Positions 20,516 through 34,480 of a stretch of DNA of 64,000 nucleotides are shown here, piece after piece (within the stretch, counting starts at the first letter, position 1; each line of letters begins with the position of its first letter). The position numbers and the translations under genes are program-made. The notes below the pieces were generated by a model. It was not told the origin of the DNA and did not search any database. It saw nothing but the letters and a program-made list of their open reading frames with translations. Origin of the DNA: Opisthocomus hoazin (Eukaryota; Chordata; Aves; Opisthocomiformes; Opisthocomidae). The stretch covers positions 6,361,379 to 6,425,378 of the forward strand of contig NC_134439.1 of assembly GCF_030867145.1 (NCBI RefSeq), written 5' to 3'.

Positions 20516-21504
20516 CGGTCCGGAGCGCCAAACCCGGCCGCCTGATTTTCCGGGCTGCGCAGAGCAAGGACACGGCGCTGGTGGGACTGCCGTCGGCCTG
20601 CCTCCCACCTGACTCGCGCTAATTGCCTTTAACGTCGTTAGCTTTACGTTCTGAGGGGATACTCACTCGGCTCTTCGGGAGGTCCCTGCGATTCTCAAAG
20701 CGGTAGTTGGGTAAAAAAGAGCGAGCCCCGCACACGGATGAGGCCTCCCAGCGCTCGCTGCCGAGGCTGTCGCCACAAAACTGGCAGCTTTTGGTCCATC
20801 TGCAACGTATCAAAGCCTGGCTGTTAGCGTCAGCCCCTTCGTGTTCGCGTCCTCCCCACAGCAAACCCTCTCACGAGCCGGGCAGGCGCAAGGCTCGCGG
20901 CTTGAACTAAGCGTAACCCCGATTCGACTGGCAAAAGCGACGTGAAATTGGATCTTCAGCTGTCGGGCGCACGCAAAGACACACACGGCGATAAGCCGCC
21001 CGGCTTTTATAACGCAGCGGTTTGTAAAAACACGAAGCTTCGGAGCTCAGGACCTGATAAAGCAACGTGGGAGTCGAAAATTATCAGCGGAGTCGTAACA
21101 ACAAAGCATCTTCTTCCAAAACAGAACAGCAAGCCCATAAAGGCAAAATAATCCGGTTTTTAACTGGAAGGGCCCACATTTGACAGTGCAATCTGTGCTT
21201 CAACCAGAAGCCTCCCAAATCTCACTGTCTGGCATCTAAACCACGTCCTGCTCAGGCCAGGGCATGAGCCGGCACCGGCTGCCTCTCGCAGAGGGGAGGA
21301 AACGCGGCCGAGGAACTCGCCTACAGAACCTGGGCCTGCAACACCACCAGGAACGCAGCGCAGGCTGCCTCGCCGCCCGCCGGGGAACCCAGCGCAGAGC
21401 CTGCAGTCAGCTCAAAACTCCCCACCACCGAGGGCTGCTTTTTTTAAAAAAAAAAAAACAAACACAGAGTCTTCTTTTGCCTCTGCAGAGGCAAAAAACC
21501 CCCC
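20516..21504. other. Gap with possible minus-strand exon near 20673-20840
   Basis: On the minus strand a frame reading SCQFCGDSLGSERWEA... to YRFENRRDLPKSR ends at a GTGAGTAT donor near 20670. It looks more protein-like than its surroundings but matches nothing I know. The rest is unremarkable, with a poly(A) run near 21446-21460. Confidence 0.2.
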
Positions 21505-21693
21505 TCAGTTACTTCCCCTGCCCTCCTTGCCCCCAGCCAGAGGAGTGGCATTATCACTCCAAGTCAAGGGTCGCTCCAGTTTATTATCGGCTTGGAGAGT
21601 CACCCCTTCGGCCCCGGCGAACGGTTTGGATTTCCGGCTCTCCAAGCGCCGCGGCGGTCGCTGCTGCCTCGGCAGCCGGCGTGGGGAGGCCAT
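21505..21693 (-). CDS. Candidate small protein or first exon, unknown
   Basis: Minus-strand ATG at 21693-21691 in good context (GCTAACATGG), 62 codons beginning MASPRRLPRQQRPPRRLE and ending GKEGRGSN, stop TGA. A weak donor lies just before the stop, so it may be exon 1 of a longer gene fed by the CpG island to its right. The peptide is basic then acidic-polar, with no known domain. Treated as a hypothesis only. Confidence 0.22.
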   Translation of the reverse strand: MASPRRLPRQQRPPRRLESRKSKPFAGAEGVTLQADNKLERPLTWSDNATPLAGGKEGRGSN

Positions 21694-21699
21694 GTTAGC

Positions 21700-22930
21700 C
21701 GCGACCCACTGGATCCGGCCGGGGAGCACCGCTCCGGGGACCCGGCCGTGGTTCGGCTGAATCGTGTGGAACAAAGGATTAAATTCGAGGGGTCTGGGGT
21801 TCTCCCCCCCCCCCGACACGGTGCGCGAGCAGGGTGCGGTGCGATGGCGGGCGGGCGACGAGCAGCGTTCGTCCCTCCAGGAAACCCCTTCCCTCACCCG
21901 AATTTCACTTTCGACGCCAAACCGCGCCGCTCCTCCCCGCCGCGCTGGGCCAGGAGCCCCGCAACGCTCCGGCTCTGCCCAACGCGGGTTTGGAGAGGAA
22001 AACCTCCCCCTCCCCCCCCCCGGCGCTACAGGCCAGGCCGAGCCGCGGGGCCGAGGCGGGGAGGGCCGCGCCGGACCCCCGCCCGCCCCCCCAGACCCCG
22101 ACGAGGGTCTCCCCGCGCTCCCGCAGCCCTGCCGGGGGGAGCGCCCGGCGGCGGGCGCGGCCCTGCCGCCCACCCCCGGGCCGGCGGGGAGCCCCGCGCT
22201 GCGCTCCCGGGGGAAGGAGGGAGGCCCGGGCGGAGCCCGCGCTCCCGGCTCGGTGCCGCGGAGGAGCCGCCGCCGCCCGCCTCACCCCCCCTGCCGGTCC
22301 CCGGCCGCTCACCGGCCCCGCCGCGCCGCCCACCCCCGCCTCCGCGGCGGGCAGCGGGGCCCGGAGCCGGCCTCCACACACACAAAATGGCGGCCGGCGC
22401 TCCCCCACCGCCCGCTCGGCCGCCATAGCCAGCGCCTCGGCTCCGTCGCCTTTCCACCAATCAGGCGCCGCCGTACCTCTGCCCGACGGCTCGGCGGAGC
22501 CAATGGAAATGAGCGTCGTAGAGGAAGAGGAGGGGCACGCCGCCGCCGCGGAGTCTTGTGGGGGTTGTAGTTCTGCGCCGCAGCAGGGCGGCGGGGAGGG
22601 GGCTGTGGCGGACTCGCTGTCCCATGATGCCGAGCGGGGAGAGCCGCATCCGGGCGCGGCGTGCTGCTATGGCGACGGGCGGGGGCCGAGGCGGGGGGCA
22701 CCGGGCCTGCGCCGCCGCCGCCGGGACCCCGGTGCGGGCCGGGACCCGCCGGGCTGCGGGGAGGGGGGGTTCCGGCCTGGACAGAGGGGCCGGAATGCGG
22801 CCCTGGGTGCGGCGCGGCCCGGCGAGGCCTGCGCGGGGCGGGGGGGGGGAAGGGGTCCGGCAGATGGACGGTGCCCAGCTCCGCGCCCGGCCCGCTGCTC
22901 CGCCGCCACCACCTTAACTGCTTAACGCCC
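21700..22930. promoter_or_regulatory. CpG island with divergent-promoter motifs
   Basis: About 1.2 kb of dense CpG. It contains a YY1-type AAAATGGCGGC at 22384-22394 and CCAAT boxes at about 22457-22461 and 22499-22503. A reverse ACTACAACCCCCACAAGAC (about 22555-22573) and CCCATGATGC (22621-22630) both resemble the ZNF143/SBS element. This set is typical of bidirectional housekeeping promoters. A CTCCTGCAG acceptor-like sequence at 22933-22941 and the minus-strand candidate exons suggest transcription both ways, but no gene could be named. Confidence 0.5.
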
Positions 22931-22957
22931 CTCTCCTGCAGGGCTGCTCCCGGTGGC

Positions 22958-23348
22958 GATGGACAGACACCGGTCCCAGTTAGCAGATACCGGTCCCAGT
23001 TAGCAGACACCGGTCCCAGTTAGCAGACACTGATCTCAATTAGCAGACACTGATCTCAATTAGCAGACCCCGGTCCCAGTTAGCAGACAGACACCGGTCC
23101 CAGTTAGCAGACACTGATCCCAGTTAGCGGACACCGATCCCAGTTAGCAGACACCGGTCCCAGTTAGCGGACAGACACCGATCCCAGTTAGCAGACACTG
23201 ATCCCAGTTAGCGGACACCGATCCCAGTTAGCAGACCCTGGTCCCAGTTAGCGGACAGACACCGATCCCAGTTAGCAGACACTGATCCCAGTTAGCAGAC
23301 AGACACTGGTCCCAGTTAGCAGAGCCCAGTCCCAGTTAGCGGACGGAC
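22958..23348. repeat. Minisatellite, 20-bp unit CAGACACCGGTCCCAGTTAG
   Basis: About 19 copies of a 20-base unit with variants GATCTCAATTAG and GCGGACACCGATCCC and short CAGA insertions. It is very well preserved, hence probably young or actively homogenised. It begins directly at the edge of the CpG island. Confidence 0.95.
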
Positions 23349-23634
23349 CCTGGTCCCGCCGAGCGGACGCATCTCCCCAGGGACAGCCGGCGCAGCGCTG
23401 GTTCTGGCCCCGCATTCCCCCTGTGCCGCATCCACCCCCTGAGCCCGGGCTCCATCCTGCTCCTGCCGGAGAGCAGCGACCCAGAGGGTGACGCCGAGCA
23501 GGGCCCTTTCCGCGCGTCCCCCTCGGGTGCTCCCAACGCCTCGGTGCCGGCCGCCGGCCCTGGGCACGCTGCTCGCCGGCTGAGCCCCCGCGGCACGCCC
23601 CGGGTTTTCGGTCTGCGAGGAAGGGAATAACGTG

Positions 23635-23640
23635 TTTATT
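23635..23640 (-). terminator. Minus-strand poly(A) signal
   Basis: TTTATT on the plus strand, that is AATAAA on minus, within GCCCCAATAAACACGTTATTCC. The 70 bases to its right are AT-rich compared with their surroundings and look like the end of a 3' UTR. A minus-strand transcript could start at a TTAAATA box (24771-24777 on plus) or at the GC-box island near 27 kb. Confidence 0.4.
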
Positions 23641-25109
23641 GGGGCTAGGGACACACGAAAGACAAAAATAAACCATAAATTTTGCGTAAAGGCAGAAAAA
23701 TAAACGCCTCTCCATGCGCAGGCGGACGGCTGGGACTTCCCGTTGACGGCGGGGAGCGTGGGGCGGGCTGGGCCCGGCGGGATCTTGGGAAGAGCGGCGG
23801 CCAGGCTGCTCCCGCTCGGAAAAGCGGGAGACGGGGAGGGTAAAACGGGGCGAATCTTGGGACATGGGTGAGGAGGAAGGGGACAGACCCACCCCTCCCC
23901 CCCTGCTGAGGATGGGGGGGGGCAGAGCCCGGGGGGCTGCGGAGGAGGCTGGCGATGGCTGCGCCCCGTCCGTGGGGAGGGGGCTCCCCGGGTCCCCCCC
24001 GGCGTCGCGCCAGCCGCCCCCAGCCCCTCCGGGGCTCTCCCCGTCCCCGGTGGGCACCGTGCCCGGCAGCCAGCGAGAGGCCTGGGCTTGCCCCGCTGCG
24101 GTGACGGCGATGGCTGACGCGGTGCCAGGGAGCGGGGGGGGCCCTGGCACAGCCCCTCGCCCCCCCCCCGAGGGTTTCGTCCCCGTCCCCTCGCTGGCCG
24201 GGAGACGCTGGGCTCCTCAGGAGGGGTCCGGGGGGAGGCAGAGCCGCGCTCCCCGACCCTGCCATTGCTGGGGTGAGCGGCTGGGTGGGCTCCCGGTGCC
24301 AGCCCACCCCCACGAGCCCGAGGAACCCCCCCCTTTTTTGGGGCGTTTTCTGTGTCGGGAGCCCGGTTTCGGTCGCTCTGACATCGGCGACTCAAGGAGC
24401 CGACAGTCCCCAAGCAGCGCAGCTGGGGTTTGCCTCCCCCCCGTCCCATTTCCCGGGGCTTTGTGCCTTCGGCGGGTCCGAGCCCAGCGACAGCCCCCTC
24501 GGTCACGGTCACGGGGGTCCTGGCCGTGGGACCCCCCCCGCCTCCTCCCGCCCTTCCCTTGCCCGCTGTTGCCCAAAGCCCGGCGCAAGGCGGAGGCACA
24601 GAGGGGTTCGGCGGTGTGGGGGAGCAGCCTGGCGTGGTGATAACCCGCGCCCCGCACGGCGTCGAGCTTATCTTTCCACCCAGAGCTGCCCCGGCACAGC
24701 TGAGCCCCACACACACGTGTGCCGAGTCAGCCAGGGCTCAGCTCCGGCCCCCCCATCACAATACGCCGCGTATTTAACAGCAGAGCTCCCCGAGGCCACC
24801 ATGTGAGATGATTCTTTGACCCGTGGGGTTGCCGTAAGGATCCGGGCGCGATTCCGCTCCCACGGGTGCTGCGTGCGCCGTGAAAGCGCCGCGGTCCCAT
24901 CCCGAGCGGCTTCACCTTCCACGGGCTGGGGGAACAGGCTCCGGGTCCCACCGGTGCTGGGGGCTCGAGGCTGCGCGGAGGAGCTGGAGGCTTTGGTGGG
25001 GACGGGCTGATCCCCGAGCTGCTGCCGCCGGAGCTTTTTGGGTTTTAAAGTTCCAGATTGATTTTATTTTTTCTCCTCCCCCCCCCCCCCGAATTTGGAT
25101 CATGAATTT
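23641..25109. other. Possible minus-strand transcription unit, product unknown
   Basis: On the minus strand a TATA-like TTAAATA (24777-24771) is followed by an AGATAAG GATA-type site (plus 24667-24673), then 1.1 kb of GC-rich DNA, and finally the poly(A) signal at 23635. Long frames are open on both strands, but base composition explains them. I do not recognise a protein. Confidence 0.2.
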
Positions 25110-25207
25110 GTGCTCAGCTGGACACCCCGACGTGTGGAGGGGGCGAAACCACGGCTGGAAAGCCGTGGTTTCGCCCCCTCCACACGTCGGGGTGTCCAGC
25201 TGAGCAC
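25110..25207. repeat. Perfect 47-bp inverted repeat with 4-base loop
   Basis: The left arm 25110-25156 and right arm 25161-25207 are exact reverse complements, separated by GGAA at 25157-25160. As RNA this is a 47-bp perfect stem with a GNRA-type tetraloop. The left arm starts GTGCTCAGCTGG and the right arm ends CCAGCTGAGCAC. It has no flanking target-site duplication that I can see and no resemblance to a known transposon end. Confidence 0.95.
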
Positions 25208-26084
25208 GACCAGCCGGCTCCGGGCGCAGCCATCGCCCCGTCTGCCACCCGTGGGTCCTCCTGCCCTTCGCAGCACCTGAAAGCCTGGGTGCTGCGGCCC
25301 TGCCTGCGCCTCTCGGGGAGGTTTTGGGGACGTGGGGTGCTTGTACAGCCCCATCTTGCAGCTCTGGCCTCCTGCGGGGCGGCAGGCTGGGCTGGGTTTG
25401 CCCCCAGCCTCCGGGCAGGCTTTGCGGGGGGCTGAAGCACCTCGGGCTGGGGTTATACTGGTGACACTGGTTGGGGTGCCAACTTCCAGGGCAGTTTTGG
25501 GTCTGGATTTGCCGTCGGAGCAGGGGGGTTATCACGCCGTAGCCCCGGGATAGCGCTGCCCCGGATGAAGCGGGGCGGCTGCTGGGCTGGATGGGGCGGG
25601 GAGCTGCGTGCTGGGACCAGCCCGAGCGTGAGCAAAGCCTTTGGGTGCTGGGGCAGGGGTGGGGTGAAGGGAGCCCGGCGCTGGCGACCGAGCTCTGCAA
25701 CCAGCCCTCGCAAGCCCAGTCATGGCCGTGAGCCCAGGCCCAGCTCCCAGACGTCCCTCTCCCGGCATCGGCGTGGGCAGCACCGCAGCCGGGGGGACGG
25801 GCTGCCTGCCCTGCCTGCCCGCTGCTGCCGGGAGCCCTCGGGTGCCCCCGGGTGCCCTCGTCCCCGGGGCGCCCAAAAGCCCAGCCCGTCACCCCGCCGT
25901 GGCCTCGTGCAGTTTGCTTTGCTCTGTTTCTCTCTCCGGGACGAAGCGGGTGGGAAGCCTCCCCCCGGCACCACCATGGCCTTCCCACCCACGTCCCACA
26001 GCCACCCAGTGCCCAGCGCCCAGCACCCAGCTCCACAGGTCATAGAGCACCAGCTCCCAGCACCCATGTCCCAGCTCTCCATAT
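25208..26084. other. Intergenic DNA, nothing recognised
   Basis: Unique GC-rich sequence. Open frames exist on both strands without family resemblance. Confidence 0.4.
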
Positions 26085-26915
26085 CCCAGCATCCAGCATC
26101 CGGTGACCATCGCCCAGCACCCCAGTCCCCAAGATCCCAGTGCTCCCAGCACACACCTCCCGGCACCCATCTCCCAGTGCTCCCAGTTACCCAGCTCCCA
26201 GCACTCCCATCTCCCCAGCTCCCATCTCCCAGCACTCAGCTCCCAGTGCTCCCAGCTCCCACACCGCAGCACTCTCAGCCCCCATCTCCCAGCACTCCCA
26301 GCTCCCAGCGCTCCCACCTCCTATTTCCCAGTGCTCCCAGCTCCTCTCGCCTCTCTCCCATCTCCCAGCACTCCCAGCTCCCATCTCCAATTTCCCAGTG
26401 CTCCCAGCTCCTCTCTCCTCTCTCCCAGCTCCCATCTCCCAGTGCTCCCATCTCCCAGTGCTCCCAGCTCCTCTCCTCTCTCCCATCTCCGATTTCCCAG
26501 TGCTCCCAGCTCCTCTCTCCCACCTTCCATCTCCCAGCACTCCCAGCTCCCATCTCCCATTTCCCAGTGCTCCCAGCTCCTCTCTCCCAGCTCCCAGTTC
26601 CCAGCACTCCCAGCTCCCAGCGCTCCCACCTCCTATTTCCCAGTGCTCCCAGCTCCTCTCGCCTCTCTCCCATCTCCCAGCACTCCCAGCTCCCATCTCC
26701 AATTTCCCAGTGCTCCCAGCTCCTCTCTCCCATTTCCCAGTGCTCCCAGCTCCTCTCTCCTCTCTCCCATCTCCGATTTCCCAGTGCTCCCAGCTCCTCT
26801 CTCCCAGATCCCAGCTCCCAGCACTCCCAGCTCCCATCTCCGATTTCCCAGTGCTCCCAGCTCCTCTCTCCTCTCTCCCATCTCCCACCTCCCAGCGCTC
26901 CCAGTGCTCCCAGTA
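26085..26915. repeat. Minisatellite, pyrimidine-rich (CCCAGCTCCCATCTCCCAGT)
   Basis: About 830 bases of CCCAGTGCTCCCAGCTCCTCTCTCCCATCT-type units, with internal 60-90 bp higher-order blocks repeated several times (for example around 26330-26400 and 26640-26710). The plus strand is almost pure pyrimidine plus A. The unit is open in several frames. Confidence 0.93.
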
Positions 26916-26944
26916 CGACGCTGCTCCCACCCGCCCCGAACGCA

Positions 26945-27145
26945 GCGGGGCGCCAGAGCCGGCCCCGCGCGCCCCCGCCTGGCCCCGCCCATTGCCGGGC
27001 ATGGCCCCGCCCACCGTGGCGAACCAGCTTCTGTCCCCGCCCTCTGCGTTGCGCAACCGTCTGGCCCCGCCCCAACCGCCCCCGCCCCGCCCGCCAGTGC
27101 CCCGCCCACTCCTAGCTCCGCCCACGCGCGGCGCGCGCTGATCCC
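26945..27145. promoter_or_regulatory. GC-box cluster, candidate promoter
   Basis: At least seven CCCCGCCC-type GC boxes occur in 200 bases, with an inverted CCAAT (CCATTG variant) near 26989 and a palindromic TTGCGCAA C/EBP-like site at 27049-27056. Orientation is unclear. A minus-strand transcript from here could use the poly(A) signal at 23635. Confidence 0.4.
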
Positions 27146-27179
27146 GGGCGTGTCCCCTGGGTCCCCCACGCGTGTCCGG

Positions 27180-27720
27180 GTCCCCTCTGCCCCCCCCCCC
27201 CCCCGTGTCCCCAGGTGTCCCCGCACCCCCCCCAGGTCCCTGCTGTCCCCGTCCCTGCTGTCCCCCGTGTCCCCCCCGCCTGCTGTGCCACCGCTGCCCC
27301 CACGGTGCTGGGGGGCCCTGTGGGTCCCCTGTCCCCCCATCCCCAGGGTCCCCCGCCTCTCCTCTGTCCCCTCCCCGGTCCCCCGGTCCCCCCATGTCCT
27401 CCAAGCACCCGCTTCTGGCTCCATGTCCCTGGTGTCCCCCCGTGTCCCCATGTCCTCCATGTGCCACCATGTCCCCTGTGTCCCCCAAGTCCTCTGTGTC
27501 CTCCAGGTCTATGGGGTCCCCCCATGTCCCTGGTGTCCCCCCTATGCCCTCCATGTGCCACCATGTCCCCTGTGTCCCCCAAGTCCTCTATGGCCTCCAT
27601 GTCCCTCGTGTCCCCGTGTCCTACATGCACTCATGTCACCATGTCCTCCATGTCCTTTGTGTCCCCATATCCTCCATGTCCCCATGTCCCTGTGTCCTTC
27701 ACATGGCCGCGTCCCCCACG
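27180..27720. repeat. Minisatellite-like CATGTCCCC/TGTGTCCCCC array
   Basis: Irregular tandem units of about 18-30 bases containing TGTCCCC and CCATGTCC. A longer block of roughly 115 bases (CCTCCATGTGCCACCATGTC, about 27435-27480 and 27549-27595) is duplicated inside. Confidence 0.8.
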
Positions 27721-28038
27721 TCCCCACACGCCTGGCGCCAGCGCACACACCGCGCGCTGCGTCCCCAGACGACGGGGACCGACGGGCTGTGCCCCCTCTG
27801 CAGAGAAATGGGGAGCAGGGACGGCGTGTCGCCCGCAGCGATGGCGGACGGGGACCTCGTCCCCCCAGGATAACGGGGAGCAGGGGCTGTGCCCCCCAGT
27901 GTCATCAAGCCCGTCCCTCAGGCACGATGGGACCGTGGACAGGCGGACGCCCAGACCCGGCACCCAGCGAGGTGACCCTGTCCCCCCCGCCCCCCCCCCC
28001 CCACGCTGTCACCCAGCATCAGCCCCGTGGCGACAGCG

Positions 28039-28044
28039 TTTATT
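28039..28044 (-). terminator. Minus-strand poly(A) signal
   Basis: TTTATT on plus, AATAAA on minus (GGTCCTACAATAAACGCTGTC). It is preceded on the minus strand by a T-rich stretch (CTGCTTTTTTGTAGG). It could end a minus-strand transcript lying between 28.05 kb and the kinase gene. No coding exon was identified. Confidence 0.35.
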
Positions 28045-28311
28045 GTAGGACCTACAAAAAAGCAGAGGCAGCTAAATCTGCCCAGTGCCCCGCATGGAGG
28101 GGCCCTGGCTGAGCCCACAGGCCGGGGGGGCTGCGCGGAGGGGTCGGGGTGAGGTGGGGGGGCCGACGGGACACCCCATGGCGGGCAAGAGCCCATGGGG
28201 GATGGGGGGCAGGCGCCTGGAAATCCCACCCCGGCTTTGCCATGGGCTCCTCCGGGCAGACGGGGACAGAGATGACCCCGGGGGAGCCCGTGGGTGCCTG
28301 GGAGTGAGTGG

Positions 28312-28362
28312 TAATGATTAAATAATTTATTTTTTAATTAATTAATTAATTTTCTAAGGCAG
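28312..28362. repeat. TTAA-rich low-complexity patch
   Basis: GATTAAATAATTTATTTTTTAATTAATTAATTAATTTTCTAAGG is an isolated AT-rich patch in GC-rich DNA, with an additional reverse AATAAA. Confidence 0.7.
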
Positions 28363-31221
28363 GAGAAGAGGACGTCCATGGCGGGTAACGCACCGCCGGC
28401 CATCCCACCGCCTTCCCAAACCCGAAAGCAAAGGCAGAAGATGAGGCCGGGGATCGGCGGCCGTCAAACGAAGCGCTGTCGGTAACGAGGTTCATTCCGC
28501 GGGCTGGAAAACACCGAAGGGTGGAGGGCTCTGCTTCTCCAGCCGTGCTCCGGCTCCTTTACCCTCGCTCCTTAAAACCCTTCCGGCATTTCCCGCTGCT
28601 GCTCTCAAACTCCCGGGGATGCTCCGGCAGACGAGATCGAAGGGAAATCTCATTTAGAGCTCGGCAATTAATTGCTGTCCTTAGGCGGGCTCGCGGGAGG
28701 CTGAGCCAGGCTCCGCTCCTGCGGGAATTAAGGGCTGGGAGCGGGATAACGACCGGTGCCGCAGCGTGAGGGACGGAGCTGGGGACGGCCGCGCTGTCCC
28801 CGACCTGTGCTTGGCCCAGAGCCGCTCGTTGTCCTCATCGGACACCGGGGAATAAAGATCTCCACGTCTGTTGGTGGCAAGAAGCCGAGTTGGGGTGGTG
28901 CCCTGGGCGATGTCACCATGCGGGGTCACCCTGGTGCCCCACGGCAGCCCAGGGACGCCGGGCTGGGGCCGTCCCGGGGCTGCAATTCTCCATCCTCGGG
29001 GTGGGAAGCGGCTCCCGAGGGATTCGCCCTCCAGCCAAGCGCCGGGTCCGGACGCGTCCTCGCAGGGACGATGGGTGCTGCCACCCCTCCGCAGCTCCCC
29101 CAAAGCTTTTTTCCCCTCCCGGCCTTTTTCTGCTCGTTTTTGCTGCTGGGCGCGGGGACGAGCATCGAGCGGCTGCGGGATCCCCCGCGTGCCGGGGCCC
29201 GATCCTGCCTCGCCCTGCACCGCAGAGCCCGGCATCGCCCGGACCCAAGCGGGGCTGCGGTCCGCGGCCAGCGGCGCTGGGCATCAGCGTGGTCAGGTCT
29301 CCGTCAGCCCTCACCGTGCGGGCAGCAGGCAGCCAGCCGTACGCCATCGTCACCAGCCGGGCCACCGCTGTGTCCTACCCCCGTCCCCGGCGTCCCTGGC
29401 CACGGCAGTCGATATCCCAGCGGGGTCGAGCCGAGCGCGCTGCCGGCATCGCCGAGCCGGGAGCATCCGCCGCATCCATCGCCACGGGGCACCGGTGGGG
29501 ACCCCCCAGGCCGCGGCACCCGCATCCCGTGCGCTGCCCCGCCGGTGGCAAGGTCACGGGGCCGGGCGAGCAGCCAGGCCGTGGTGGCCCTGCCACCGCC
29601 CCGGCGCTGGGGACGTTTCTCCCTGACAACCTGCCAGCGGCCGTGGACTTTGTGCCAAGCGTGGGAGCGGCGGCGGTGACGGCGACGCGTCTGCCGGCGC
29701 TGGCGGAGCCCCAGATCGCCCACGAGACCTGGCTGCGGACAGCAGGTAACGGCGGGGTGACGTCCCCTCCGCTCGGGGGGATGCCGTGACACGGGGCTCG
29801 CCGGGGAGGACGGGTTCCCCCCGCGGTGCTGCTGCCCCATCCCCAGCTCTGGCGCCAGCTCTGGGAGGAAATCACGGCGTTATTCCCATTTTAAAGCAGG
29901 GGAAACTGAGGCACAGCCGCAGAGCAGCCGCGCGGTCCTGCTTTTAGGGGAGAAAGGCTGAAAAACTTCATTTTTCACCCAAACCACCGGGCTCGGAGGC
30001 CCGGAGGAGTTTTGCCATACCCCATTCACCTTCATCCCAGCTTCCCTGAACGGGGGGCTGAGCTCGGCCGGGGAAGCCCGAAGCCCGGGGTGGGTTTTGG
30101 GGAGAGCGCTGGCTCCGGCGGGGTATTGGCTGCAGGTGGGGCTGGGGAGGGGGAGCAGGTGTGGGTGCTCAGCCCCTCTCGGGAACCCACCCATGGGTGG
30201 GGATGGAGGTGGAGGCATGTTGGGGCTGGACCGCCGGTAGATTTAGCTCCCGAGAGTCTCTGAGGTCTGGATGCGTGCCGGGAAGGCTGAGCTTTCTGCC
30301 ATGTGATGAGGTGCGTCAGGTCTCTGCAGAACCCCCCTGGGGTTCCTCCTGCTGGAACCCCCCTGTGCTGCAGACCTGTGGCCCTGCACGGTGCCAAGCG
30401 GGGGGTCGGGGGGTTTGGGGCCACGGTGCCCGGCACGGGTTGGGGAGGGCTCAGCAATGGTGCTGGTGGTTGTTTATCCCCCAAGTCCGGAAACTCTCTG
30501 CTGGGAAGGAAAGGGAGGAGGGAGCTGGGGCCGTTCCCGGCACCGGAGCGGGGGGGATGCTCCCGGAGACAGCCCCGAGCCATCCCCACACGTGTGGTCC
30601 CAGCGGTCCTTGACCCCCAGCATCGCCTCTGCCTCCCCTCCTCCAGCTCCCTGGTGATGCCGCAGTGACCGGGAGGGATCGGGGACCTGCTGGTGGCCTG
30701 GGACGGGACAGCACCGGACGGCGACAGGTCTGGGGCTCTTGGCTTGGGGTTTGGGTGCTGCTGCCCAGCACCCTTGGGTGCCTTCACCTTGCCCTCCCTA
30801 ACTTCACATGGATGGAGTGAGGAGGGGACAGGCGTGAGGAAACGGGTCCTTTGCCCTAGAAATGTGGCTTTTCCTGGGGATTTCCTGGCCGATGCGGGCC
30901 AGGGCGGGAGCAAACCGGTGGCTCTGAGCCGAAGGCGCTGCTGGAGAGGGGTGGTCTCCACCTGGGAAGGGACTTTGCCTCGAAACTGGGTTTGGCCCCT
31001 GTGGGTCCATCACGACGTCAGCTCCCGGGGAGGATGGGGAGCGCAGGTGGACGGATGCTGGTGGTCTCGCGTGGCAGGGAGAAGGTGCGGGGCTCCGCGG
31101 AGCAGCCGGAGCGGACACAGCGGCGTCGCCTGCCCCAGCACAGCGCTGCCGGGAGCCCCGGGGCCGCATCCAGCACCCGTCCTGACTGCGCCGGCACCCG
31201 GCAGGAGCTGGTGGCACCGCC
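28363..31221. other. Upstream region of the kinase gene, no coding gene named
   Basis: CpG-rich around 28.9-29.75 kb, with overlapping open frames on both strands and a GTAACGG donor-like site at 29746. This could be an upstream untranslated exon of the kinase. A probable leader exon also ends at 31237, the donor that follows the start codon. A MIR-like relic is present at 29880-29915. No known protein family is visible. Confidence 0.35.
29879..29915 (-). repeat. MIR/CORE-SINE-like relic
   Basis: Read on minus this is TGTGCCTCAGTTTCCCC, a short gap, then TTTAAAATGGGAATAA. This is the order and wording of the 3' part of mammalian MIR elements (CCTCAGTTTCC ... TGTAAAATGGG). It would be an ancient amniote SINE. 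Confidence 0.45.

Positions 31222-34480
<3,259 letters not shown>

Noticed and set aside
22958-23348. CRISPR-like array
   Set aside because: Units are directly tandem with no unique spacers and the genome is vertebrate; it is a minisatellite.
26103-28112. 669-codon plus-strand open frame
   Set aside because: It spans two minisatellites and a GC-box cluster. Ser/Pro/Gln repeats only, with no domain.
28756-29789. Overlapping 250-300-codon frames on the plus strand as a real gene
   Set aside because: Three frames are open at once in CpG-rich DNA, which points to composition rather than coding. No known domain in any frame.
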